DNA from: an uncultured Clostridia bacterium
GTDB taxonomy: Bacteria; Bacillota; Clostridia; TANB77; CAG-508
Reading direction: 5' to 3'
Length of the DNA stretch: 64,000 nucleotides
Assembly (NCBI GenBank): GCA_934122085.1
Contig: CAKOVS010000001.1
Span: 1 to 64,000, forward strand
Below are positions 23,122 to 32,715 of this stretch, one piece after another. The translations under genes were made by a program, and so were the position numbers. A model generated the notes under the pieces. That model was not told the origin of the DNA. It saw only the letters and a list, made by a program, of their open reading frames with translations, and made no database searches. The first letter of the stretch is position 1. Each line of letters opens with the position of its first letter.

Positions 23122-25845
23122 TTATTTTGTTTCTGTAGGTTGAGTTAACTTTATATTTGTTGTTATAGTTTTTTTGTTATTTTCTTGTCTCATCTTATCA
23201 AGTCTCTCAATTAATTCTTGTAATGCTTTTATATCAGACCCCATCATTTCCCAATCATTTCTCAAATTTGAATCTGTTAAATTATTGTTTGCCTTTATAA
23301 TTGTATCAATAAGTCCTTCTATATCTTCTGTATTATTAACTTCTAGATTAACAGCTGATTGTGATAATAATTTGCTTAAAGCATTTTCTAAATTATCACC
23401 AATTGCTACTTTTGTTCCAGATGCTACAATTACTTTTTCTAGTGTAATTGGCTGATTTATTTCATTTGTTTTAGTCTGATATATCGTTTCTATATATAAT
23501 AATGTATTATTTATAGGAATAATTTTCATTTCTTTCGAAATTTTGACTCCTGTTACATTTAAACTATTAAGTTCTGTAGATATTGTTTCATCTTGTTCGA
23601 TTAAATTGTCTAATTGGTTTGCACCTAATATATTACTATCTGCTGAAAATTTATAAATTTTTAGTTCATTATTTGTTCCATTACAAGTTCCTAATACATA
23701 TGCTATAATGTTTGATTTATTTTTTTGTGTATACATTTGAACTAATCCAAATCTTGTTTCACCATCTGATGTTTTTAGCATTGTATAATATGGTTCTAAT
23801 GTTGCTGTTTTTATTTTTGAAGTTGTTTTTCCGTATGTTGCTAATGACCAAATGTCACTATTTCTATATAATACATCTTCTTTTACATTATGATATGCTC
23901 TTAGCATTTCTGCTTGAACATTATACAATAATTGTGGATATTTCAATTTTTTTTGAATTTCTTCTGGAATATAATTTTCTTCAAACATTGCTGGATATAT
24001 TTTCTTATATGCTGATATTATTGGATCAGTTTTATCTACTATATAAAATTTCATTTCACCATTATATGCATTTATTATAACTTTTACAGAGTTTCTAATA
24101 TAATTGATACTTTGCTTTTCTTTTTCTTCTTCTATTGTTGTATATGATGAATATGGATACTTATCTGAAATCGTATATGCATCTATAATCCAATAAATTT
24201 GATTATCATTTATTACTGTATATGCATTTTTATCATATAATAAATATGGAAGTGCTGTTTTAGCTCTTTCTATTACATTTCTATTTGTTAATATTTTACT
24301 TTCATTTGTTACAGATGTTGAAAATGCAAGTTTAAAGTCTCCATTTTTTAATGCTAATATTAATCTGTCTAGAAATCCAACTTGAATTCCAGAATTTCCT
24401 TCATAACTATATGTGTATTCATTTCCTTCACTATCTGTATAATCATATTCTTCTTTATTTTTAGTATTTGTTACTACTATTGAATTTGTTTCTAGTCCGT
24501 AATATATTCTTTGATTATCTTTTATTTCTTTTTGAATATATTGAATATTTCCATCTTCTGATGTTTCGTTTGCATTTACTATTATCTGTCCTATACCATG
24601 TGTAAGTTCATATGTTTTATTATTATATGAAATTGATTGTTCTGCAATTTCTCTTGGCGCTACATATGCTATTTTTTCTTGTCCATCTTTTACAAATTTA
24701 GTTGTCAATATATTTCTAAATGTATAATATCCCGCTTCTGTTTGTGTATCTTCTAAGCTTTGCTTTACCATATTTTGGCTTACAATCGGAATATTATTTA
24801 ATATTTCTCTGTTTTCATTAATTTCAGTTTCTGATATTGTTCCTGAATAATTAATATTTATTTCTGAAGCATTTATTCCATATGCTTCTTTTGTTGAGCT
24901 TATATTTTCTTCAATATATTTTCTTTCTTTATCAAATTCATTTGGTCTAACAAATACAAAATCTGTCACTACCATTACAACAAACATTGCAACTAAATAG
25001 CCTGGAATTGTTAATAATGTAAACATTATCTTTTTATTTTTATTTTTTTGAAAAAATATAACAGATAATATTATAGCTATAATTATTACAAATGCAAATA
25101 TTATGTATCCCCATAATTTTATTGTTGACTCTACAAAACCAGCTCCTGTAAGTTCAATTTCGTCATTTAATGTTAAAAACTTATCTGTTAAGATATTTTG
25201 TGTACTGAATATTGTTAATATTCCTGCAAGAATTGCTAAAATTATTACATTTTTCAATAAGCTTTTTATTAATTTACTTTTTCTTAACATTGTTCTATCT
25301 ATACCATCAAAATATAAGTTAAATACTATTATATAAAAAGCTGTTATATATGCACTTAATAATATAACAAATTGCATTAAATATTTTATAACTTCTTCTA
25401 TTAATGGCTTTATAAACATATAATAAGAAATATCCATATTAAATATCATATCTGTTTTCTGAAATGATACTTTACTTGCACATAATACTACTTTTTCAAC
25501 TAGATTATTTGAAAAAAATATACTTCCTATTACTGCTACAACAAATATTATTGACTTATTCGGAAATTTTGGCATTGTTTTATTTTCTGATTCAAAAAAT
25601 GGTTTCAAACCTTTTTTTATTCCAATATTAGTAAGAAACATACATATTGAAATAATTATAAAACTTATTCCCATTATTGAATATTTATATTTAATGTTTG
25701 TCCAAAAATTTTGTATATATTGTTCTCCTAATTCTAAACATTCTAAATATTGTCCTCTTAATGTTACATATGTACATATTAGATATATTGCTATAAATGC
25801 TATTACTAATATATTTTTTAGCTTATTCAATTTTTTCTTTTTCAT
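23122..25845 (-). CDS. UPF0182-family membrane protein
   Basis: A 907-residue protein with about seven membrane helices in the first 320 residues, followed by a large domain predicted to lie outside the membrane. It matches the UPF0182/COG1615 family through FVVMVVTDFVFVRPNEFDKE, the long central region, TDPIISAYKKIYPAMF and the segment YPQLLYNVQAEMLRAYH followed by SDIWSLA. The C-terminus has a helical region and a polar Q/N/K-rich tail. Family function is unknown. AAGGAG precedes the ATG at 25845. It stands between ftsY and rnpB, all leftward. Confidence 0.87.
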   Translation of the reverse strand: MKKKKLNKLKNILVIAFIAIYLICTYVTLRGQYLECLELGEQYIQNFWTNIKYKYSIMGISFIIISICMFLTNIGIKKGLKPFFESENKTMPKFPNKSIIFVVAVIGSIFFSNNLVEKVVLCASKVSFQKTDMIFNMDISYYMFIKPLIEEVIKYLMQFVILLSAYITAFYIIVFNLYFDGIDRTMLRKSKLIKSLLKNVIILAILAGILTIFSTQNILTDKFLTLNDEIELTGAGFVESTIKLWGYIIFAFVIIIAIILSVIFFQKNKNKKIMFTLLTIPGYLVAMFVVMVVTDFVFVRPNEFDKERKYIEENISSTKEAYGINASEININYSGTISETEINENREILNNIPIVSQNMVKQSLEDTQTEAGYYTFRNILTTKFVKDGQEKIAYVAPREIAEQSISYNNKTYELTHGIGQIIVNANETSEDGNIQYIQKEIKDNQRIYYGLETNSIVVTNTKNKEEYDYTDSEGNEYTYSYEGNSGIQVGFLDRLILALKNGDFKLAFSTSVTNESKILTNRNVIERAKTALPYLLYDKNAYTVINDNQIYWIIDAYTISDKYPYSSYTTIEEEKEKQSINYIRNSVKVIINAYNGEMKFYIVDKTDPIISAYKKIYPAMFEENYIPEEIQKKLKYPQLLYNVQAEMLRAYHNVKEDVLYRNSDIWSLATYGKTTSKIKTATLEPYYTMLKTSDGETRFGLVQMYTQKNKSNIIAYVLGTCNGTNNELKIYKFSADSNILGANQLDNLIEQDETISTELNSLNVTGVKISKEMKIIPINNTLLYIETIYQTKTNEINQPITLEKVIVASGTKVAIGDNLENALSKLLSQSAVNLEVNNTEDIEGLIDTIIKANNNLTDSNLRNDWEMMGSDIKALQELIERLDKMRQENNKKTITTNIKLTQPTETK

Positions 25846-25905
25846 TTATTTTTAAACTCCTTATAATTTTGCTCTAACTATAAATCTCTTTATCTTTAGT
25901 TTTAT

Positions 25906-26811
25906 TTATATTATTGCTTTTACAAAATCTTTAGAATTAAAAATTTCCATATCATCAATTTGTTCTCCAACACCTATAAATTTTACTGGTATATCATTTT
26001 CTTGAACAATTCCAACAACAGCTCCACCTTTTGCTGTTCCATCTAGTTTTGTTAATACAATTCCTGTGATATCTGCTTGTTCTTTAAATGCTTTTACTTG
26101 TGATATTGCATTTTGTCCTGTTGTTGCATCAATTACTAATAATACTTCTTTTGATACTTCTGCCATTTCTTTATTTACTACTTTTTGAATTTTGTTTAAT
26201 TCATCCATTAAATATTTTTTATTGTGCAATCTTCCTGCTGTATCTATTATTAACACATCTGCATTACTTTCTTTAGTCTTTCTTATTGCTTCAAATACTA
26301 CTGATGCAGGGTCTACTCCTTCTTCTCTTTTTACTACTTCTGCTCCTGCTCTTTGTGCCCATATTTCTAATTGTTCTACTGCAGCTGCTCTAAATGTATC
26401 TGCAGCAGCTACTATAACTTTTTTTCCATCTCTTGCTAACCTTGCTGACATTTTTCCTATTGATGTTGTTTTTCCAACTCCATTTACTCCAACTACAAGG
26501 ATTACTGATGGCTTTGTTTCTAATTTTAAACTATTATCACATTTTTCTAATATTTTTTCAATTTCTTCTCTTAAAGCTTCTTTTACTTGTTCACCATCTT
26601 CTATTTTTTCTTTTTTAATCTTTTCTCTTAAATTTTTTATTATTTGTGTTGATGTTTCTACTCCCATGTCTGACATTATTAATGCTTCTTCTAATTCTTC
26701 TAGTAATTCTTCATCAACCTTTCTAAAATTACTAAATACATTGTTTATTTTATCATTTATTGATTCTTTGGTCTTTGTTAGACCTTGTTTTAATTTATCA
26801 AAAAAACCCAT
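25906..26811 (-). CDS. ftsY: Signal recognition particle receptor FtsY
   Basis: FtsY is the SRP GTPase receptor that docks ribosome-nascent chains at the translocon. From the ATG at 26811 it has 301 residues: a short basic N-terminus (GFFDKLKQGLTKTK), the helical N domain, then the G domain with GVNGVGKTTSIGKM, the SRP-specific DTFRAAAVEQLEIWAQR, DTAGRLHNK and TKLDGTAKGG. AGGAAGG lies upstream of this ATG, while an earlier in-frame ATG has no such site. The long acidic A domain found in proteobacteria is absent, as is usual in Firmicutes. ffh is not nearby. Confidence 0.96.
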   Translation of the reverse strand: MGFFDKLKQGLTKTKESINDKINNVFSNFRKVDEELLEELEEALIMSDMGVETSTQIIKNLREKIKKEKIEDGEQVKEALREEIEKILEKCDNSLKLETKPSVILVVGVNGVGKTTSIGKMSARLARDGKKVIVAAADTFRAAAVEQLEIWAQRAGAEVVKREEGVDPASVVFEAIRKTKESNADVLIIDTAGRLHNKKYLMDELNKIQKVVNKEMAEVSKEVLLVIDATTGQNAISQVKAFKEQADITGIVLTKLDGTAKGGAVVGIVQENDIPVKFIGVGEQIDDMEIFNSKDFVKAII

Positions 26812-26877
26812 TTTTTCTACCTTCCTTTGCATTGTCTTGCTTACATATTTTATCATGTTTGCATATAAAAAGTCAAG

Positions 26878-26918
26878 AAAGAGCCCTATTTTTGTAACTT
26901 ACTAAAATAAGGCTCTTT
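26878..26918 (-). terminator. Terminator upstream of ftsY
   Basis: AAAGAGCC (26878-26885) and GGCTCTTT (26911-26918) pair, extended by ATTTT/AAAAT, in the gap between the small membrane-protein gene and ftsY. It insulates ftsY from the genes above it. Confidence 0.75.
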
Positions 26919-26938
26919 ATAGAATAAATCTTTTAATT

Positions 26939-27268
26939 TTAAACTTTCTTCCAAAACCAGTCTAAACTATCATCAACAGACTTTTTATTATGTACTTTTG
27001 CATCTATATCATCAATCCATAGATAAGAAAGTAATGCTAAACATATAAATGCACAATCTGAAACTATACACCAAGTTAATATCATTCCTACATCTTGTAT
27101 TGAAAGTGTTAATATTTCAAATACATGTACTATTAGTAATAATACATATCCTACTAATGGTATTGCAACTATATAACTTTTCTTTAAATCATATCCTAAA
27201 TAAATTAATAAAACTGTTGCAATTAATAATAGAAATAATATTATGGGTTGTGCTGTATTAAGTACCAT
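26939..27268 (-). CDS. Unknown small polytopic membrane protein
   Basis: 109 residues with three to four hydrophobic helices (about residues 8-25, 30-50, 58-75 and 78-84) and a polar C-terminal tail ending SVDDSLDWFWKKV. I do not recognise a family. AAAGGAGG precedes the ATG. It lies downstream of another small membrane protein on the same strand and upstream of a terminator, so the two may form a short operon. No functional clue beyond membrane location. Confidence 0.7.
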   Translation of the reverse strand: MVLNTAQPIILFLLLIATVLLIYLGYDLKKSYIVAIPLVGYVLLLIVHVFEILTLSIQDVGMILTWCIVSDCAFICLALLSYLWIDDIDAKVHNKKSVDDSLDWFWKKV

Positions 27269-27342
27269 AAAATTTTCCTCCTTTGTATTTTCTTTTACTT
27301 TTTTATCTTATCATTTTTAATTATTTTTTTCAATAATTATTT

Positions 27343-27801
27343 CTAAATTAATATTAATAATCTAATTACTGATAATAATACTGTTAGAGTTGACATTGCT
27401 GTATCCATAAATCCTTCTGATGATTCACCTTTTTCATCTGTAACAGATATTTCATATTTCTTTACATCTGATATTTTAAAATATGTATCAATTTCCTTAG
27501 TTTGATTTTCTTTTATTTCTCCAATATCTAAATATTGTGTTCCTAATAAATTGTCCTTTGATGAATATAAATCTACTTTTATAAATTTTCCACTAAGACT
27601 AGTTGAATTTACTATTAAATTAATTTTTCCATTTACTGCTGTTGATTTTATTTCTTTTACTTGAATTCCTGATGGTATTTGTCCTATTTTTTGCATTTCC
27701 TTATAAGTAGTTTTTAATCCTACATTTATTAAAAAATCTGATAATATCCAAAATAATATTATCCATATTATATATTTCACAAATGTCTTTACTGTATCCA
27801 T
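27343..27801 (-). CDS. Membrane-anchored protein with an extracytoplasmic beta domain
   Basis: 152 residues with a membrane helix at each end (about 9-26 and 135-152). Between them lies a soluble domain of alternating hydrophobic residues (KINLIVNSTSLSGKFIKVDL, TYFKISDVKKYEISVTDEKG) that looks like an immunoglobulin-type or FxLYD-like beta sandwich. The ATG at 27801 has AAAGGA upstream; the ATG six codons earlier overlaps that site. Family not identified. Confidence 0.65.
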   Translation of the reverse strand: MDTVKTFVKYIIWIILFWILSDFLINVGLKTTYKEMQKIGQIPSGIQVKEIKSTAVNGKINLIVNSTSLSGKFIKVDLYSSKDNLLGTQYLDIGEIKENQTKEIDTYFKISDVKKYEISVTDEKGESSEGFMDTAMSTLTVLLSVIRLLILI

Positions 27802-27940
27802 TAAATTTATTCCTTTCATAATATTTTCTTTTATTATTATACTTGCAAAATCTCATAATTTCAAGTATTTTAAAAAATATTATTTCCATATGTAGCCATA
27901 TTTTTCTTTGTGAATACAATATATTCAAAGGAGGTCTATT

Positions 27941-28627
27941 ATGGACTATGAATTATTAATGAATGGAAATATAAAATTAGGGCAAAAAGCCCCTGATTTT
28001 ACGGCTGATTCTACATTTGGTCAAATAAAATTAAGTGATTATTTTGGAAAATGGCTTGTCTTTTTTTCACATCCTGGTGACTTCACTCCCGTATGTACTA
28101 CAGAAATGATTGCATTTGCTAGAGCTTATCCATTTTTTCAAAAATTAAATACTAATTTATTGGGATTAAGTATTGATAGTAATGCTTCACATCTTGCTTG
28201 GGTAAATGAAATATATAATTTAACTGGTGTTTCTTTGCCATTTCCTATTATTGCAGATAGAAATGGCTCTATTGCTAGACTTTATGGTATGATTTCAAAT
28301 GATGTTAGTACAACAAAAACTGTTAGAAATGTTTTTATTATTGATGGAAATGGTATTGTTCGTGTTATTCTTACATATCCTTTAAATATTGGTCGATTTA
28401 TTCCAGAAATTATTCGTACTGTTGAGGCTTTACAAATTTCTGATTGTGCAGATGCTTCAACTCCTGCTAATTGGCAACCTGGTGTTCCTATTATTATTCC
28501 ACCACCTCAAACTTCTTCTGAATTACAGCAAAGGCTAGAGGATATTAAGAAAAATTGTAATGGTATTTCTTGGTATCTTTCTTTTAAAGAACCTTCTCAG
28601 AAATGTTTAAATGATATTAACAATTAA
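27941..28627 (+). CDS. Peroxiredoxin (AhpC/TSA, Prx6-like)
   Basis: A thiol peroxidase that reduces hydrogen peroxide and organic peroxides. The active-site motif HPGDFTPVCTTE carries the peroxidatic Cys at residue 52, and the conserved arginine appears in KTVRNVFIIDGNG. Total length is 228 residues, with a C-terminal extension containing NWQPGVPIIIPPP, typical of the Prx6/archaeal-type branch. Cys169 (ISDCAD), Cys206 and Cys222 are candidate resolving residues. AAAGGAGG lies six bases before the ATG. It is monocistronic on the plus strand, with a strong terminator, and probably protects this presumed anaerobe from oxygen. Confidence 0.92.
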   Translation: MDYELLMNGNIKLGQKAPDFTADSTFGQIKLSDYFGKWLVFFSHPGDFTPVCTTEMIAFARAYPFFQKLNTNLLGLSIDSNASHLAWVNEIYNLTGVSLPFPIIADRNGSIARLYGMISNDVSTTKTVRNVFIIDGNGIVRVILTYPLNIGRFIPEIIRTVEALQISDCADASTPANWQPGVPIIIPPPQTSSELQQRLEDIKKNCNGISWYLSFKEPSQKCLNDINN

Positions 28628-28629
28628 GA

Positions 28630-28660
28630 AAAATACCTTTGGTAAAACCAAAGGTATTTT
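28630..28660. terminator. Bidirectional terminator, peroxiredoxin/APH genes
   Basis: A perfect 14-base stem (AAAATACCTTTGGT/ACCAAAGGTATTTT) with a three-base loop sits between convergent genes. Its right edge touches the stop codon of the minus-strand kinase gene. Both strands end in T-rich sequence. Confidence 0.85.
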
Positions 28661-29553
28661 CACATTTCTAATAACTTAATTTCTTCTTTAAAATTTGAAT
28701 CATATGGAATTGGTAAATTTATTTTATCTAAAATCCTTACTGCCATATCATCTAGTTCAACAATAACAGTTAAAGCATTCAACAACTTTAAATTAACATC
28801 ATAATTACTATACATTCTATAATAATTTAAAAATTTATCAAATTCCTCTTTATTTCTACACACTTCCATTTTTATAAAAGATAAATCCCATTCTGGAACT
28901 CCATATCTTGCTCCTCCAGGATCCAAAACAGCAGTTAACTTATCTTCTTTAACTAATATATTATCTGGATTTATATCATACCAACATAATACGCTTTCTT
29001 TAATTTCTTGACTTTCTATATTGATTTCTTCTATTACTTTTTTTACTTTTTCTTGTATTCTTATTCTTATATCATAATCAATCAATTCTAAATTTACTTT
29101 TAATCTATTATATTCCTCTTTTATATAATCTATAAAACTATTATTTTCTATTACACACTTATCAGTAATCCATCCAAATTTATTATACTTTATATTATGA
29201 ATATTCACTAACACTTTTGCAAGATCTTTATAAACAAAATCAATTTTTTCATCATTATGCAGTTCCGATAAATTAATTCCTTCTTTATATTCAGTAATTA
29301 AATATGAATATTCATTACATTCAAAATATTTATATGCTTTTGGTATTTCTCTTATATTCAGCGTCTTTAAAACCTTATACTTTTTTTGTGCTTGATAAAT
29401 CGTATTTTCTGTATAAAGTTGAAATATAAATTTTGTATTATTCTTTTTTACTATAAAGGTCTTGCATCTTAAACCAGCTTGAACTTTTTTTAAAATTTCA
29501 AATGAATTTCCAAAAGCTTCTTTTAATATATCTTCAATTTTCATTTTATTCAT
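28660..29553 (-). CDS. Aminoglycoside phosphotransferase (APH)-family kinase
   Basis: A 297-residue protein with the APH/choline-kinase fold. The N-terminal lobe shows FIVKKNNTKFIFQLY with the likely ATP lysine, then the hinge YLITEYKEGINLSEL. The catalytic loop reads LCWYDINPDNILV, keeping Asp and Asn but with Trp-Tyr in place of the usual His-Gly. The metal-binding loop reads AVLDPGGARYGVPEWDLSF. The substrate is unknown; such proteins phosphorylate sugars, choline, homoserine or drugs, and resistance should not be assumed. Its ATG overlaps the P-type ATPase stop by eight bases, so the two genes are co-translated. An ATG three codons later is an alternative start. Confidence 0.8.
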   Translation of the reverse strand: MNKMKIEDILKEAFGNSFEILKKVQAGLRCKTFIVKKNNTKFIFQLYTENTIYQAQKKYKVLKTLNIREIPKAYKYFECNEYSYLITEYKEGINLSELHNDEKIDFVYKDLAKVLVNIHNIKYNKFGWITDKCVIENNSFIDYIKEEYNRLKVNLELIDYDIRIRIQEKVKKVIEEINIESQEIKESVLCWYDINPDNILVKEDKLTAVLDPGGARYGVPEWDLSFIKMEVCRNKEEFDKFLNYYRMYSNYDVNLKLLNALTVIVELDDMAVRILDKINLPIPYDSNFKEEIKLLEM

Positions 29554-32263
29554 CTCTTGTTGTATTTACTTTAAATAATTTCATAATTTCAACAATAATT
29601 ATTGGCGCTAACACTAATACAATTGTTTCAATTATATTATCACTTGGAAGAATTGGAATACTAAATATTGTTCTTAATTGTGGTATAAATAATATTACAA
29701 CCATTAATAATGCTGATGCTAATATTGCTAATATTAAAACTCCATTTCCTAATATTCCTGTTTTAAATATCGAATTTTTATTATCTCTTATATTAAATAC
29801 ATGTATCAATTCTGAAAATGCTAAAACTATAAATGCCATTGTTTGGCCAACTTCTATTTTTGTTTGTTCTAGTGTTAAACCATCTATTGCTGTATGTGTT
29901 GTCCCCAAGCCTATTAAATATGCTGCAAGTGTAAGTAAACCAATCATTAAGCCTTGATAAATAATTCTAAATGTTCTTCCTTTTGTAAATATTCCTTCAT
30001 TTCTTTTTACTGGTTTTCTATCCATTATATCTTTATTTGCTGGATCAAATGCTAATGCTAATGCTGGGAATGTATCTGTTACAAGATTTATCCATAAAAT
30101 ATGTATTGGTAATAAAACTTGAATCATTGTTATATCAGATATTCCAAACCATTGTCCTATTTGTGGTGCAAATAATGTTGCTAATAATAATACAATAACT
30201 TCTCCAACATTACATGAAAGTAAAAATTGAATTACTTTTAATATATTATCATATATACGTCTTCCTTCTTCAACTGCTGATACTATTGTAGCAAAATTAT
30301 CATCTGTTAATATTACATCTGCTGCTTCTTTTGCAACTTCTGTTCCTACTTTTCCCATTGCACATCCTATATCTGCTGTTTTTAATGCTGGACTATCATT
30401 TACTCCATCACCTGTCATTGCTACAACCTCTCCATTTGCTTGCCATGCTTTTACTATTCTAACTTTGTGTTCTGGTGATACTCTTGCATATACAGAATAT
30501 TTTCTAACATTTTTTGTTAATTCTTCATCAGTCATTTTTTCTAATTCTGTTCCTGTTAAAGCTTCACTTTCATCTTTTAATATTCCTAGTTTTTTGGCTA
30601 TTGCAACTGCTGTAACTTTATGATCACCTGTAATCATTACTGTTTTTATTCCTGCTTTTTTACACTTTTCTACTGCTTTTTTTGCTTCAATTCTTGGTGG
30701 ATCTATCATTCCGACCATTCCAATAAATGTTAAATCACTTTCTATTGTTTTCATTTCTGCTTTTGATGGCATATGATCTAATTCTTTATATGCAAATGCT
30801 AGGACTCTTAAAGCATCTTTTGCCATTTTTTCATTGTTTTCTCTTATCCATTTTGCATAATTATTTATACTTGTTCTTACTTCACCTTTGTACAAAAATG
30901 AGTTACAACATTTTAATAATTCATCAACTCCACCTTTTGTATATACTATATATTTTCCATTTTTCTTATTAACTGTTGTCATTAATTTTCTTTCTGAATC
31001 AAATGGAACTTCTTCAACTCTTGGATTTTCTCTATATATAGCTTGTTCATAATCTAGTTTAAATGCCATATCAACTAATGCTGTTTCTGTTGGATCTCCT
31101 GCTAATTGTCCATCTTCTAGCAATCGTGAATCATTACATAACATACAATTATATACTAATTTTTTGAAATCTTCTGTTGTATTTACTTTTTTTACATATT
31201 GCAATTCATCATCACAAAATACTTTTTCTACTGTCATTTTATTTTGTGTTAATGTTCCTGTTTTATCAGAACATATAACTGTACTGCTTCCTAATGTTTC
31301 AACTGCTGGTAATTTTTTTACTATTGCATGTTTTTTTACCATTTTTTGAACACCAATTGCTAATACAATTGTTGATACTGCAACAAGTCCTTCTGGTATT
31401 ACTGCAACTGCAAGTGATACAGCTGTCATAAACATGTCTATTATTTCTTTTCCTTGTAATAATCCAATAACAAATATTACTGCACATATTGCTAAACAAG
31501 CTATTCCTAAAATTTTTCCTAAATCATTTAATTTTTGTTGAAGTGGTGTTTCTTGCTTTTCAGCATTATCTAACATTCCTGCAATTTTCCCTACTTCTGT
31601 ATTCATTCCTGTATTTACTACAATTGCTTTTCCTCTACCATATGTTATTAAGCTTGATGAAAATAACATATTCTTTCTGTCACCAATTCCAATTTCATTT
31701 CCATCTATTTTTTCTGTTATTTTTTCTACTGGAACTGATTCACCTGTAAGTGATGCTTCTTGTGATTTTAAATTTACTGCTTCTATTATTCTTAAGTCTG
31801 CAGCAATATAATCTCCTGTTTCTATTATAACAAGATCTCCTGGTACTAATTCTCTTGCTGGTATTACTTGTTCTTTTCCATTTCTTATTACTTTTGATGC
31901 ATGACTACTTAATTTTTTTAATGCTTCTAATGATTTTTCTGCTTTGCTTTCTTGTGCTACTCCTATTACAGCATTTAATAATACTACTATTAATATTATT
32001 ATTGTATCTGTAAATCCTTCTCCTTGTGCTACTCCAACTACTCCTGATACTATTGCTGCTATTATTAATACAATTATTGAAAAATCTTTAAATTGTTCTA
32101 AAAATTTTTTTAGTAATGAATCTTTTTTCTTTTCTTGTAATTCATTTAGTCCATATTTTTTCATGTTTTCTTGGACTTGACTACTGCTTAAACCTTTTTG
32201 ACAATCTGTTTTTAATTCTTGTTCTACTTCTTGGCTTGTCTTATTAAACCAACTTTTTTCCAT
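29546..32263 (-). CDS. Ca2+-type P-type ATPase
   Basis: A type II cation pump of 905 residues. In order: an N-terminal cation-ATPase domain, two membrane helices, actuator domain with ASLTGESVPVEK, M4 carrying AVIPEGLVAV, the phosphorylation site CSDKTGTLTQNK (Asp near 335), MITGDHKVTA, MTGDGVNDSPALK, then M5-M10. The PEGL of M4, NVGEVIV of M5 and WINLVTDTFPALALAFDP of M6 match SERCA/PMCA-like bacterial calcium exporters. AGAGAGG precedes the ATG. It leads a two-gene unit with the APH-family kinase. Calcium is the most likely ion, but Mn2+ or Na+ cannot be excluded. Confidence 0.92.
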   Translation of the reverse strand: MEKSWFNKTSQEVEQELKTDCQKGLSSSQVQENMKKYGLNELQEKKKDSLLKKFLEQFKDFSIIVLIIAAIVSGVVGVAQGEGFTDTIIILIVVLLNAVIGVAQESKAEKSLEALKKLSSHASKVIRNGKEQVIPARELVPGDLVIIETGDYIAADLRIIEAVNLKSQEASLTGESVPVEKITEKIDGNEIGIGDRKNMLFSSSLITYGRGKAIVVNTGMNTEVGKIAGMLDNAEKQETPLQQKLNDLGKILGIACLAICAVIFVIGLLQGKEIIDMFMTAVSLAVAVIPEGLVAVSTIVLAIGVQKMVKKHAIVKKLPAVETLGSSTVICSDKTGTLTQNKMTVEKVFCDDELQYVKKVNTTEDFKKLVYNCMLCNDSRLLEDGQLAGDPTETALVDMAFKLDYEQAIYRENPRVEEVPFDSERKLMTTVNKKNGKYIVYTKGGVDELLKCCNSFLYKGEVRTSINNYAKWIRENNEKMAKDALRVLAFAYKELDHMPSKAEMKTIESDLTFIGMVGMIDPPRIEAKKAVEKCKKAGIKTVMITGDHKVTAVAIAKKLGILKDESEALTGTELEKMTDEELTKNVRKYSVYARVSPEHKVRIVKAWQANGEVVAMTGDGVNDSPALKTADIGCAMGKVGTEVAKEAADVILTDDNFATIVSAVEEGRRIYDNILKVIQFLLSCNVGEVIVLLLATLFAPQIGQWFGISDITMIQVLLPIHILWINLVTDTFPALALAFDPANKDIMDRKPVKRNEGIFTKGRTFRIIYQGLMIGLLTLAAYLIGLGTTHTAIDGLTLEQTKIEVGQTMAFIVLAFSELIHVFNIRDNKNSIFKTGILGNGVLILAILASALLMVVILFIPQLRTIFSIPILPSDNIIETIVLVLAPIIIVEIMKLFKVNTTRDE

Positions 32264-32358
32264 ACTAATTACCTCTCTTTTCTAATTGTATTTTTGTCTT
32301 TTTCCTTTTGTTCTACATATAATATTTATTCTTATTTATGTATTTTAGAACAAATAAA

Positions 32359-32471
32359 GACTTTTAAAGAAAAAATATAATTAAATTATTATATTCTTTC
32401 TTTAAAAGTCTCGTTTACTTTTTTGAAGCTTGTTAACCAGATTCTTTTGAATCGCGGTTGTTGATTAACAA
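32359..32471. repeat. Two hairpins downstream of tRNA-Glu
   Basis: The gap between the P-type ATPase and tRNA-Glu holds two inverted repeats. At 32359-32410 arms of 23 bases match at 22 positions (GACTTTTAAAGA and complement) around a six-base loop. At 32430-32471 TTGTTAA/TTAACAA, AACC/GGTT and GATTC/GAATC are nested around TTTT. On the minus strand these follow the tRNA 3' end and probably terminate it, though T-tracts are imperfect. Confidence 0.6.
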
Positions 32472-32503
32472 TTTAAAACTACTCCCTCTTAAATATGAAA
32501 TTC

Positions 32504-32578
32504 TGGTGACCCGTACGAGAATCGAACTCATGATTCCACCTTGAGAGGGTGGCGTCTTAGCCGCTTGACCAACGGGCC
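32504..32578 (-). tRNA. tRNA-Glu (anticodon CTC)
   Basis: The minus strand gives a 75-nt cloverleaf with acceptor GGCCCGT paired to ACGGGTC, the D-arm region GGTCAAGCGGCTAAGACG, anticodon stem CCACC/GGTGG around loop CTCTCAA (anticodon CTC, reads GAG), the T-loop segment GTTCGATTC, and an encoded CCA. GAG is likely a minor codon in this AT-rich genome, so a TTC-anticodon isoacceptor should exist elsewhere. A promoter lies just upstream. Confidence 0.95.
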
Positions 32579-32596
32579 ATTTGTTAATACTTATAT

Positions 32597-32625
32597 TTTA
32601 TACCACATTTCTTTTAATTCGTCAA
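32597..32625 (-). promoter_or_regulatory. Promoter of tRNA-Glu
   Basis: The minus strand carries TTGACG (complement of 32620-32625), a 17-base spacer and TATAAA (complement of 32597-32602), placing the start about ten bases before the mature tRNA. Confidence 0.65.
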
Positions 32626-32664
32626 TTGTTTTTATAAAATTTCATCTGTTTTATTTACTAAATA

Positions 32665-32705
32665 ATAATAAAACAGCCAACTAATCTTTTTAGATTAAAT
32701 TGGCT
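32665..32705 (-). terminator. Terminator of the Ig-like domain gene
   Basis: AGCCAA-TAATCT pairs with AGATTA-TTGGCT, followed on the minus strand by GTTTTATTATTATTT. It separates this gene from tRNA-Glu. Confidence 0.8.
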
Positions 32706-32715
32706 TTTTCTAGCA

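Noticed and set aside
23122..25845. Possible ABC-type or secretion function for the long membrane protein
   Set aside because: There is no nucleotide-binding motif. The conserved segments match UPF0182, so only a family name is given.
28660..29553. Aminoglycoside resistance gene
   Set aside because: Only the APH fold is supported. The catalytic loop departs from known resistance enzymes and the gene is coupled to a cation pump.
32427..32472. A second, decayed tRNA next to tRNA-Glu
   Set aside because: The nested arms TTGTTAA, AACC and GATTC form one hairpin, not a cloverleaf, and no anticodon or T-arm can be placed.
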